Shown piece by piece: positions 1-8,101 of a stretch of DNA of 51,028 nt. The translations under genes and the position numbers were made by a program. This DNA is from JBCBKU01 sp038521345 (GTDB taxonomy: Bacteria > Pseudomonadota > Alphaproteobacteria > Rhodobacterales > Rhodobacteraceae). Position 1 is the first letter of the stretch. Each line of letters begins with the position of its first letter. The notes below the pieces were generated by a model. The model was not told the origin of the DNA. It made no database searches and saw only the letters and a program-made list of their open reading frames with translations. Location of the stretch: the NCBI GenBank assembly GCA_038521345.1, contig JBCBKU010000021.1, positions 1-51,028 on the forward strand. Reading direction: 5' to 3'.

Positions 1-107
1 CGAATGCGATTTTTCGCGGCCCGACGCTGACGGAGTACGGGATGCACGAGGTCGAAGTGACTGACCCGGACGGCAATGTTGTTTGCTTTGGTGAGGATGC
101 AGGATGA
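1..107 (+). CDS. VOC/glyoxalase-fold protein, 3' end only
   Basis: The first 107 bases read in one frame (from base 3) to a TGA at 105-107 and encode the last 34 residues of a protein. The tail contains HEVEVTDPDGNVVCFGED, the typical C-terminal strand of vicinal-oxygen-chelate (glyoxalase/bleomycin resistance) proteins, where the DPDGN turn and a final acidic metal-ligand strand are usual. The stop overlaps the next start as ATGA, so the two genes are likely co-translated. The body of the gene lies outside the window, so substrate and exact family cannot be given. Confidence 0.7.
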   Translation, partial: NAIFRGPTLTEYGMHEVEVTDPDGNVVCFGEDAG

Positions 108-610
108 GTGGCAAGCTGATCGCTATTCTCCTTGTCGCCTGCGGTATAGTTGCGGGCGCGGCCATGTATTGGCTCCAGGTCTATGCTTTCTATGAACGCT
201 TGGCGCCAAGTGACATCGATTTGACCGTCACGGCAGACGGAACGTCGGGTCCACTTGACGTCGTCGCCGTCGAGGCCATCGATGCGAGTTCTTCGCCCAT
301 CCGGTTTCGCGCCTGTTTCGAGGTGGATGGTGCTGTGACTGGCGACGCCTACGAAGGCGCCGTCCCCCTGAATGCGCCAGGCTGGTTTGGATGTTTCGAT
401 GCGGCCGCGATCGGTGAGGACTTGGTACAAGGTCGCGCGACGGCGGTCCTTGGCAAGGCGCATGTCCAATATGGAATCGACCGCGTTCTCGCTTTTTATA
501 GTGACGGGCGTGGATTTGCCTGGCACCAGATTAACCCGTGCGGCGAAGCCGCATTCGACGGTGATCCGCTTCCCGCGGGTTGCCCGCAACCGCCCGAGGA
601 GTTCCGTTAA
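104..610 (+). CDS. DUF6446-like single-pass membrane protein
   Basis: This 168-residue protein has one N-terminal hydrophobic segment (about residues 5-25) and an exported-looking remainder with three cysteines (around residues 70, 96 and 145) and a Pro-rich end. I recognise it as the small Rhodobacteraceae protein usually called DUF6446, which sits between the glyQ and glyS genes; that family call is from memory. It starts at an ATG that overlaps the stop of the upstream gene (ATGA) and ends in a TAATG overlap with glyS, so it is tightly coupled to tRNA synthetase production. Function is unknown. The topology suggests a membrane-anchored periplasmic protein. Confidence 0.7.
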   Translation: MSGKLIAILLVACGIVAGAAMYWLQVYAFYERLAPSDIDLTVTADGTSGPLDVVAVEAIDASSSPIRFRACFEVDGAVTGDAYEGAVPLNAPGWFGCFDAAAIGEDLVQGRATAVLGKAHVQYGIDRVLAFYSDGRGFAWHQINPCGEAAFDGDPLPAGCPQPPEEFR

Positions 611-2835
611 TGCCTGATCTTCTGATCGAGCTGTTCTCTGAAGAGATCCCCGCGCGGATGCAGGCGCGGGCGGCAGCGGATCTGCGCGACCGTGTCACCG
701 ATGGATTGGTCGAGGCCGGGTTGACCTACGGGGGCGCCGAGTCGTTTTCGACCGCGCGCCGGCTCGCGCTTACCGTGAGCGGGCTGGACGCGGACAGCAA
801 ACCGACGCGGGAAGAGCGGAAGGGCCCTCGGGCGGATGCGCCGGAAAAGGCCATCGAGGGTTTTCTGCGATCCACGGGTTTATCCATTGATGATCTCGAG
901 CGGCGCGAAACACCGAAGGGTGACGTTTTGTTTGCGGTTGTCGAAACTCCAGGTCGGTCCGCCGATGCGATCGTTGCGGAGGTGCTGGAATCCGTCATCC
1001 GAGGGTTCTCCTGGCCCAAATCCATGCGCTGTGGCTCGAGCGAATTGCGCTGGGTCCGCCCCCTGCAATCAATCCTGTGTATTCTGGTCGATGAAGAGGG
1101 CGCGCGCGTCGTCCCTCTGTCTGTCGATGGTATTTCGTCCGGGGATACGACCGAGGGGCACCGGGTTCATGGTTCGGGGCGGTTCGCTGTCCGATCTTTC
1201 GACGATTACGAGACCCGTCTGAAAACCCAGCATGTTGTACTTCGGGCTGACGATCGCGCCGAGTCTATTCGCCACGACGCCGAAACGCTGGCCTTCGCGC
1301 AAGGGTATGAACTGGTCAAGGACAGCAAGCTTCTGGATGAAGTCGCGGGGCTCGTGGAATGGCCCGTTCCGATGATGGGAGAAATCGGGGCGGATTTTCT
1401 CGATCTGCCGCCACAAGTCCTTCAGACCTCCATGCGGGAGCATCAGAAGTTCTTTTCCGTCCGGAATCCGAAGTCCGGACGCATCGAACGCTTTGTCACG
1501 GTCGCGAACATCGAGGCGCGCGATGGCGGCGCGACGGTTCTGGCCGGCAATCAAAAGGTACTCGCAGCGCGTTTGTCGGATGCCAAGTTCTTCTGGGAGA
1601 ACGACTTGCGTGTGGCCGAGGGGGAGCGCATGGCGCCCTGGCTCGCGCGGCTGGAGACCGTGACCTTTCACGCCAAACTTGGCACAGAGGCGGAGCGCAT
1701 TCATCGGATCGCGGCTTTGGCCGAGAAGATTGCGGACGTGATCGATGCTGATCCGGCTCAGGCGGCCGAGGCGGCCCGGATAGCCAAGGCCGACCTGGCT
1801 TCTGAGATGGTCTACGAATTCCCTGAACTACAAGGGATAATGGGACGATACTATGCAGCGCGTGCCGGCTTCCCCGCCGATGTCGCAGCTGTTTGTGACG
1901 AGCACTATGCCCCTCTCGGTCCGTCGGATGTGGTGCCAAATGCGCCGTTGTCGGTGGCTGTTTCACTGGCCGACAAGATCGACACGTTAACCGGGTTCTG
2001 GGCAATAGATGAGAAACCCACGGGATCGCGCGACCCCTTCGCACTACGCCGCGCGGCATTGGGCGTTATTCGGCTGGTCCTGGAGAACTCCTTGCGTCTG
2101 TCCCTTGATCGACTGATCGACGCGCAAATCCTAAGACACGAAATCGAACCGCTCGACGATGCCAAAGAGCGGGCGATCCTTGACGCCGTCTTGCAAGAGG
2201 TCGCCCGTCACGGGCCATTCGGTGCCGCTGCACGCGCTGTCATAGACAAGATTGAAGGAGAGGCGCCGGTCTGGGTGAAGAAGGTCACCGAGCACGCTCC
2301 TGACACAAGCGACGATCTTGTCGCCTTCATCCATGATCGTTTGAAAGTCTATCTGCGCGATCGAGGTGTCCGGCACGACGTGATCGACGCCTGCCTCTCG
2401 ATGCCGAACAAGGATGACCTGACGCTTTTGGTGCGCCGTGCTGAAGCGCTAGGTGCGATCCTTGGAACGGAGGATGGCGAGAACCTCGTCCAGGGTTTCA
2501 AGCGCGCCAACAACATCCTGAGCCAGGCCGAAGAGGCCGACGGCGTCGAATACTCCTACGGAACGGACTCCAAGTTCGCGGAAACCGATTCCGAGCGTGC
2601 TGTGTTTGAGGCACTTGATACGGCCGAAGCCGCCATTGGCCCGGCGATGGAGGTCGAGGACTTCGAGACCGCGATGCATGTGATGGCGGGGTTGCGTGCC
2701 CCGCTTGATGCGTTTTTTGAGGACGTTCAGGTCAACGCGGATAACCCCGTTTTGCGCCGCAATCGCCTGAACCTTTTGTCGCGAATACGAACAATCTGCC
2801 TCTCGGTGGCGGATCTGACGCGGCTGTCGGGTTGA
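610..2835 (+). CDS. glyS: Glycyl-tRNA synthetase beta subunit
   Basis: GlyS is the beta subunit of the bacterial alpha2beta2 glycyl-tRNA synthetase, which charges tRNA-Gly. The 741-residue protein opens with MPDLLIELFSEEIPARMQ, the family's characteristic start, and continues with DLPPQVLQTSMREHQKFF, the FPELQGIMG region and a C-terminal DALR-type anticodon-binding part ending near NRLNLLSRIRTI. It is somewhat longer than the roughly 690 residues of enterobacterial GlyS. I chose the ATG at 610, which overlaps the preceding TAA as TAATG and gives the canonical N-terminus, rather than an upstream ATG at 580. The glyQ partner is expected just upstream of the window. Confidence 0.97.
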   Translation: MPDLLIELFSEEIPARMQARAAADLRDRVTDGLVEAGLTYGGAESFSTARRLALTVSGLDADSKPTREERKGPRADAPEKAIEGFLRSTGLSIDDLERRETPKGDVLFAVVETPGRSADAIVAEVLESVIRGFSWPKSMRCGSSELRWVRPLQSILCILVDEEGARVVPLSVDGISSGDTTEGHRVHGSGRFAVRSFDDYETRLKTQHVVLRADDRAESIRHDAETLAFAQGYELVKDSKLLDEVAGLVEWPVPMMGEIGADFLDLPPQVLQTSMREHQKFFSVRNPKSGRIERFVTVANIEARDGGATVLAGNQKVLAARLSDAKFFWENDLRVAEGERMAPWLARLETVTFHAKLGTEAERIHRIAALAEKIADVIDADPAQAAEAARIAKADLASEMVYEFPELQGIMGRYYAARAGFPADVAAVCDEHYAPLGPSDVVPNAPLSVAVSLADKIDTLTGFWAIDEKPTGSRDPFALRRAALGVIRLVLENSLRLSLDRLIDAQILRHEIEPLDDAKERAILDAVLQEVARHGPFGAAARAVIDKIEGEAPVWVKKVTEHAPDTSDDLVAFIHDRLKVYLRDRGVRHDVIDACLSMPNKDDLTLLVRRAEALGAILGTEDGENLVQGFKRANNILSQAEEADGVEYSYGTDSKFAETDSERAVFEALDTAEAAIGPAMEVEDFETAMHVMAGLRAPLDAFFEDVQVNADNPVLRRNRLNLLSRIRTICLSVADLTRLSG

Positions 2836-2906
2836 CAGGCAAACTGTAACGGAATGCTTGCAAGGACGACCTGCGGGCGTATTGTGCGCGCAGGAGGCAT
2901 GCCGCG

Positions 2907-5462
2907 GTGCAGAAACGCTTTGAAATCCCCGACTTTCTGGAAATAACTCCGGACGCGCCCATCGCGACAAGCCAGCATGGTGGGCGGGCAAAGTGTCTGC
3001 AAAGGCTCATTCGGCTGGGTTTGCCGGTACCAAAAACCGTTGCCCTCTCATTCGCGTCAGTCCGTGGACTGGCGGCTGGTTCGCTTCCGGATCTTCGAGC
3101 TATTCTCTCGATTTTTGAAACTGATGGCCTCTTCTCAGTGCGTCCGTCTTCTGAAGATCCGGACTGGGGAGGGCCAAGTGCAATCCTGAACATTGGGATG
3201 AACGATCATCGCCATGCGGAATTGACAGAGCGCATTGGCGCTAACGCCGCTGATGTCTTGTATCTTCGCTTCATCCGCGCCTTTGCAGTCGAGGTTGCGC
3301 GGCTGGATCCCGACGTTTTCGAGATGGGTGAAGACGCTTCGATTCCCGCCTTGCTTGCGGCGTACGAGGTGGAAACAGATGCACCGTTTCCGCAGGACGC
3401 GACGGCCCAGCTCTCCGAGGTTCTTCGGTCAATGGCGCGGGCCTGGGACGGAACGACTGCGCGTCTCTTGCGTCAGGCGAAGGGGGCACCGGCGGATGCC
3501 GGGCTAGGTCTTGTGGTGCAATCCATGGCGCTTGGCGTGGGCCCTGGGGAAAGTGGTTCCGGGGTCATCCAATTCGTCGACTCGGCCACGGGACAAGGCC
3601 AGATCACCGGGCGGTACCTCGGTCAGAGCCAGGGCCGCGACGCTATCGGGGCTGGCGCCGGCGCGCTGTATCTCACCAATGATCCGCGCGGACCGTCTCT
3701 TGAAGAACATGCTCCGAAGATCTTCGACGCACTGGTCGCGGCCGGCGCCTCTTGCCGCACAAGGTTGCGCGAGGAGATGCAGATCGAATTTGCGGTCGAA
3801 AATGGTCGCCTTGCAGTTCTGGATGCGGTTCGCGTTCAGCGGTCGGCGCGCGCGGATGTCGAGATTGCGGTCGCGCTGGCTCAGGACGGCGTTCTGACCA
3901 ATGACGAGGCCGTTCTGCGTGTGACGCCGGGAGCGTTGCCTGAGTTGCTGCATCGCCATGTGAATCCGCGCGCCAAGCGGGATGTGTTCGTCAAGGGCAT
4001 TGGCGCAAGCCCAGGCGCGGCGACGGGGCGTCTCGCCTTCTCGTCCCGTGCGGCCCAAGCCGCCGCGGCGCAAGGGGACGCATGTATTCTCGTTCGCCGC
4101 GAGACGACACCAGAGGATGTGCGCGGCATGCATTCTGCTGCCGGTGTCCTGACCGAACGTGGTGGCATGTCGAGCCATGCTGCAGTGATTGCTCGTGGCC
4201 TGGGCGTGCCCTGCCTTGTCGGCGCGAATACGATGCGTCTTGATCGTCGTGCGAAGACACTGACCTCGCCGGATGGACGCGTTTTTCGAGAAGGCGATGT
4301 TGTCACACTGGACGGCGCGCGCGGTGAGGCTCTGGCGGGCGAGGTGCAGTTGCTAGAGCCCGCCTTGGGCGAGGCATTTCAGACCCTTCTCGGATGGGCG
4401 GACGAAGCGCGCGATATTGGCGTGCGGGCCAATGCCGATACACCGGCCGAAGCCGAAGTGGCCCGGCGATTCATGGCCGAAGGTATCGGTTTGGCCCGGA
4501 CCGAGCACATGTTCCTCGACGAGGATCGGTTGACGGTCATGCGTGAAATGATCTTCGCCGACGGACCCGAGGCGCGTGCGGCGGTTCTGAAGCGTCTTCT
4601 GCCAATGCAGAGACAGGACTTTGCCGGGCTCTTCGAGATCATGGCCGGGCTTCCTGTCTGCATCCGGCTCTTCGATCCGCCATTGCACGAATTCCTGCCG
4701 ACGACCCACGACGCGATTGTCGAGTTGGCCAACGCGCTTGATCTTTCCGTAACGACCGTGACGCGCCGGATCGAGGCATTGAGCGAATTTAATCCGATGC
4801 TTGGCATGCGGGGTGTGCGTCTAGGCATCACGATCCCCGAGATCTACGAGATGCAGGCACGCGCAATCTTTGAAGCGGTGGTCGATACCGGAGACGCCGG
4901 CACAACAGTGGTCCCCGAGATTATGATCCCCCTTGTTTCGGCCATGCGCGAGGTTGAGCTCGTTACCGGGCGCATCCATGCCGAGGCCGCCCGCGTTAGG
5001 GCCGAGCGCGCCGTCGATTTTAACTACAAACTGGGCGTGATGGTCGAGACACCGCGTGCGGCTCTTCGCGCCGACGAGATTGCCAATCACGCCGAGTTTC
5101 TGAGCTTTGGCACCAATGATTTGACCCAGATGGCCTATGGCCTGTCCCGCGATGATGCAGGGCGCTTCATGCGCACTTATGTGGCCGAAGGTGTGTTCCC
5201 GGAAGATCCTTTTCACCGTCTCGACGTTGAAGGGGTTGGGGAGCTTTTGACGATCGGAGCCGAACGCGGGCGGAGGGCGCGCCCAGAGGTTGTCCTGTCT
5301 ATTTGCGGCGAGCATGGGGGCGATCCCACATCCATCGCTTTCTGTCGTGAGGCAGGATTTGACTATGTCTCCTGTTCGCCATTCCGCGTGCCGGTGGCGC
5401 GTCTTGCGGCAGCCCACCTGGCCATTCAGGGCCGTCTGACCCCCGACCACGGGGCAAATTAG
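2907..5462 (+). CDS. ppdK: PPDK-like PEP-utilising enzyme with altered ATP-grasp residues
   Basis: The 851-residue protein follows the domain order of pyruvate phosphate dikinase: N-terminal ATP-grasp half (about 1-330), phosphohistidine domain (TERGGMSSHAAVIAR, His424) and C-terminal PEP/pyruvate barrel (about 500-850). The barrel keeps the catalytic residues known from PPDK: Arg531 in GLARTEHMF, Arg587 in IRLFDPPLHEFLP, Glu671 in PEIMIPL, Asn737-Asp738 in FGTNDLTQ and Cys800 in CGEHGGD. In the ATP half the usual GGKGANL reads GGRAKCL, GEYLINAQGED reads GRYLGQSQGRD, and LQTR reads LDAV. Start is a GTG with CAGGAGG nine bases upstream. The family is clear. Whether it still performs the ATP half-reaction (pyruvate + ATP + Pi to PEP + AMP + PPi) is doubtful. 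Confidence 0.85.
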   Translation: MQKRFEIPDFLEITPDAPIATSQHGGRAKCLQRLIRLGLPVPKTVALSFASVRGLAAGSLPDLRAILSIFETDGLFSVRPSSEDPDWGGPSAILNIGMNDHRHAELTERIGANAADVLYLRFIRAFAVEVARLDPDVFEMGEDASIPALLAAYEVETDAPFPQDATAQLSEVLRSMARAWDGTTARLLRQAKGAPADAGLGLVVQSMALGVGPGESGSGVIQFVDSATGQGQITGRYLGQSQGRDAIGAGAGALYLTNDPRGPSLEEHAPKIFDALVAAGASCRTRLREEMQIEFAVENGRLAVLDAVRVQRSARADVEIAVALAQDGVLTNDEAVLRVTPGALPELLHRHVNPRAKRDVFVKGIGASPGAATGRLAFSSRAAQAAAAQGDACILVRRETTPEDVRGMHSAAGVLTERGGMSSHAAVIARGLGVPCLVGANTMRLDRRAKTLTSPDGRVFREGDVVTLDGARGEALAGEVQLLEPALGEAFQTLLGWADEARDIGVRANADTPAEAEVARRFMAEGIGLARTEHMFLDEDRLTVMREMIFADGPEARAAVLKRLLPMQRQDFAGLFEIMAGLPVCIRLFDPPLHEFLPTTHDAIVELANALDLSVTTVTRRIEALSEFNPMLGMRGVRLGITIPEIYEMQARAIFEAVVDTGDAGTTVVPEIMIPLVSAMREVELVTGRIHAEAARVRAERAVDFNYKLGVMVETPRAALRADEIANHAEFLSFGTNDLTQMAYGLSRDDAGRFMRTYVAEGVFPEDPFHRLDVEGVGELLTIGAERGRRARPEVVLSICGEHGGDPTSIAFCREAGFDYVSCSPFRVPVARLAAAHLAIQGRLTPDHGAN

Positions 5463-5611
5463 GCAACAATACGCCGATAAAGTGGCATATGTGTGGAGAG
5501 ACGGAACAGTCTTCGTCTCTGGCTTGTGGACCAACTGGCGTCGATGAGATAGTGATCGCCAGCCTTCAAGCGGGTGGTAACGGACCCGTAAATTGCTGGA
5601 AGGGGGGCTAG

Positions 5612-6295
5612 ATGTTTCCGAGACCCACATCGTGGGGCGTTTTGTTTTGTGCTTTCTTTGGTTTTACATCGGCTGTGAACGCCGACGTGATCCTGAGCAA
5701 ATCCAATCCCCCGACACTTGAAATCTCCGACACGATCGGTGCGGCATTCGAAGCCGAACGCAGGGCCGTGAACCGGATTAATGCCAATCGGGCGCGCCGT
5801 ATCTTGGACACCCAATCTGACGCAGCGGTTCCATCCGGCTACTATGATCGCGATCGGATCCGTGCGCTTCCGGTTGTCGCAGGCGATAGGGAATGGGGTT
5901 GCTTGACCGAAGCACTGTATTTCGAAGCCCGTGGCGAGAGCGTGCGTGGAATGTTTGCCGTGGCCGAGGTGATTTTGAACCGAGTCGACAGCGAACGGTA
6001 TCCGAGCACGATCTGTGCGGTTGTTAATCAGGGCACCGGTGAACGGTTCCGGTGCCAGTTCACCTACACCTGCGATGGTCGCGCCGAGACGATCAACGAG
6101 CCAAAGGCGTGGGATTTTGTCGGTAAAGTCGCGGCTTTGTCGATCGCGCGCGACAACAGACCGCTGACCGATGGCGCCACCCACTATCACACAACGGCCG
6201 TAAACCCGCGATGGGCGCGAGTCTATGACCGGGTTGGGCAGATCGGCGATCATCTATTCTATCGCCAGAACTACGACCGGGTTGCGCGGCGGTAA
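5612..6295 (+). CDS. Secreted cell wall hydrolase, SleB/Hydrolase_2 family
   Basis: A 227-residue protein with an N-terminal signal-like segment (residues 8-24, likely cleavage after VNA) and a C-terminal SleB-type domain. The domain begins at GCLTEALYFEARGES, where the Glu is the expected catalytic acid of this lysozyme-like family, and continues with AEVILNRVDSERYPSTICAVVNQ and the CQFTYTCDG segment. Family members cleave peptidoglycan glycan strands in spore germination or in cell envelope remodelling; here a vegetative periplasmic role is more likely because the host group does not sporulate. An AGGGGGG ribosome binding site precedes the ATG. It stands alone, followed 157 bases later by glmM. 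Confidence 0.88.
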   Translation: MFPRPTSWGVLFCAFFGFTSAVNADVILSKSNPPTLEISDTIGAAFEAERRAVNRINANRARRILDTQSDAAVPSGYYDRDRIRALPVVAGDREWGCLTEALYFEARGESVRGMFAVAEVILNRVDSERYPSTICAVVNQGTGERFRCQFTYTCDGRAETINEPKAWDFVGKVAALSIARDNRPLTDGATHYHTTAVNPRWARVYDRVGQIGDHLFYRQNYDRVARR

Positions 6296-6452
6296 CCAGC
6301 ATCACGCTGTGTGAGCGATGTTTCAGATCGTGCAGGCTTTTGCCAGACATGGTGACTGGGCCTGTGCATAACCTCGTGGATTGTGCTAGCGGTCTTGTGA
6401 CCAGAAACGCTCCGAAACAAGGGGCGCGGCAATCAATTGAGGCATTTGGCGC

Positions 6453-7796
6453 ATGGCACGCACGCTTTTTGGGACCGATGGGGTCCGGGGACAAGCCAAC
6501 ACATATCCAATGACCGCCGAAATGGCGTTGCGCCTGGGCGCGGCCGCAGGGCGGTACTTTCGACGCGAAGGGTCCGGTCGACACCGCGTTGTTATCGGGA
6601 AGGATACGCGGCTTTCGGGATACATGTTCGAGACGGCGCTGACGGCTGGTTTCACGTCCACCGGAATGGATGTCCTACTTCTCGGACCTGTCCCGACGCC
6701 GGCCGTTGGCCTCTTGGTACATTCCATGCGCGCGGATGTCGGCGTCATGATCTCGGCAAGCCACAACCCGCACGAAGACAACGGGATCAAGTTTTTCGGG
6801 CCGGACGGGTTCAAACTCTCGGATGCCGCCGAAGCTGAGATAGAAGAGATTCTTGCCGAGGACGTGACGCTGGCACCCGCGGCTGAAATTGGTCGGGCGA
6901 AGCGCATCGACGACGGCCGTTTCCGTTATGTTGAACGCGTGAAGTCCACGTTTCCTTCGGACCTGAGGCTAGACGGGTTGAAGGTTGTTATCGACTGTGC
7001 GCATGGCGCAGCCTACCGGGCGGCCCCTGATGTTCTCTGGGAACTCGGCGCCGAAGTTATCCCGGTCGGGGTGGAGCCGAACGGATTGAACATCAATGCG
7101 GGCTGCGGATCGACTGATGTGGCGCTGGCCGCGCGAACGGTGCTCGAAACCGGTGCCGATGTGGGCATCGCGCTCGATGGGGACGCGGACCGTGTAATGA
7201 TTCTCGACGAGACAGGGGCCGTAGCCGATGGGGACCAGTTGATGGCGCTCTTGGCCATGCGCTGGGCGACGCTCGGGCGGCTTAAGTCCAACACACTCGT
7301 GGCTACAGTCATGTCGAACCTCGGGCTTGAGCGGTATCTTGGTGACAATGGCATCGACCTCGCGCGTACGAAAGTTGGTGACCGCTATGTCGTTGAGCGG
7401 ATGCGCGCGGGAGGCTTCAATATGGGCGGCGAGCAGTCGGGCCATATCGTGATGACCGATTATGCAACAACCGGTGATGGCCTGCTCGCCGGCCTGCAAT
7501 TCCTTGGGGAGATGGTGCGCACCGGGCATCGGGCATCGGATCTGGTCACCAGTTTTGAACCCGTTCCGCAGCTCTTGAGGAATGTACGATACGGTGACGG
7601 AGCCTTGCCGCTCGACGCACCGTCGGTTCAAGCGGCGATCGAGGCTGCCGAGGCGCGGCTAAATGGATCTGGTCGCCTTCTGATCCGGAAGTCTGGAACC
7701 GAGCCCCTGATCCGCGTCATGGCCGAGTGCGAGGACCCGGCTCTCTTGACCGAGACCGTGAACAGTATCGTCGCCGAAGTGGAGGCCGTGGCTTAG
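6453..7796 (+). CDS. glmM: Phosphoglucosamine mutase
   Basis: GlmM interconverts glucosamine-6-phosphate and glucosamine-1-phosphate on the way to UDP-GlcNAc, in the cytoplasm. The 447-residue protein starts LFGTDGVRGQAN, carries the phosphoserine loop MISASHNPHEDNGIKFF (catalytic Ser103), the metal loop ALDGDADRVM and the C-terminal phosphate-binding loop IRKSGTEPLIRVM. Length and motifs are those of a normal GlmM. Its TAG stop interlocks with the TAA stop of the convergent small gene on the minus strand (bases 7793-7796), so no terminator lies between them. Confidence 0.98.
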   Translation: MARTLFGTDGVRGQANTYPMTAEMALRLGAAAGRYFRREGSGRHRVVIGKDTRLSGYMFETALTAGFTSTGMDVLLLGPVPTPAVGLLVHSMRADVGVMISASHNPHEDNGIKFFGPDGFKLSDAAEAEIEEILAEDVTLAPAAEIGRAKRIDDGRFRYVERVKSTFPSDLRLDGLKVVIDCAHGAAYRAAPDVLWELGAEVIPVGVEPNGLNINAGCGSTDVALAARTVLETGADVGIALDGDADRVMILDETGAVADGDQLMALLAMRWATLGRLKSNTLVATVMSNLGLERYLGDNGIDLARTKVGDRYVVERMRAGGFNMGGEQSGHIVMTDYATTGDGLLAGLQFLGEMVRTGHRASDLVTSFEPVPQLLRNVRYGDGALPLDAPSVQAAIEAAEARLNGSGRLLIRKSGTEPLIRVMAECEDPALLTETVNSIVAEVEAVA

Positions 7797-8101
7797 CGGC
7801 GCACCACCTTCGACTTTGAGGTCGGCAGGTCCTCGCGATCCACCTCTGGCAAGTCCACGGTTTCATCGATGGCCAGCGCCTTGGCACCAGTTGTCGGAGT
7901 CTTACGCACCTGAAGGCCCTCAAATGTCGCGGGCAGGTCAGGCTCTTCCTGCTCTTGATCGACGAACACCTCGATGGTGGCTTCCGTTCGATCATCGGTC
8001 AGACCGAGACCGATCCCGAGAATACCGGCAACGTGACCGTACTCACGGATGAATGCCTGCTGGCACACGCGTGCTTTGGTCATGTCGTTGCCTGACGTCA
8101 T
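7793..8101 (-). CDS. Small partner protein of the adjacent protease, unknown function
   Basis: This 102-residue soluble protein starts at an ATG that overlaps the protease stop (ATGA), so it is translationally coupled to it. No signal peptide or membrane segment is seen. Residues 24-60 (VAGILGIGLGLTDD then EVFVDQ and DLPATFEGLQVRKTP) resemble the short alpha/beta domain often found in front of Nal1-like bacterial chymotrypsin-fold proteases, the pattern G-[VI]-G followed by a strand and a loop that ends in a conserved Val-Arg stretch. The protease itself has a comparable segment at its own residues 79-130. That likeness is my visual judgement. A role as inhibitor, chaperone or substrate of the protease is possible but unproved. 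Met7 at 8083 is an alternative start. Confidence 0.75.
   Translation of the reverse strand: MTSGNDMTKARVCQQAFIREYGHVAGILGIGLGLTDDRTEATIEVFVDQEQEEPDLPATFEGLQVRKTPTTGAKALAIDETVDLPEVDREDLPTSKSKVVRR

Noticed and set aside
1069..1704. Long minus-strand reading inside glyS
   Set aside because: Shadow of a highly conserved plus-strand gene; composition Arg/Pro rich and no start signal.
4821..5630. A 269-codon minus-strand reading antisense to the end of the PPDK-like gene
   Set aside because: It covers conserved PEP-barrel codons of the plus-strand gene and shows no protein family.
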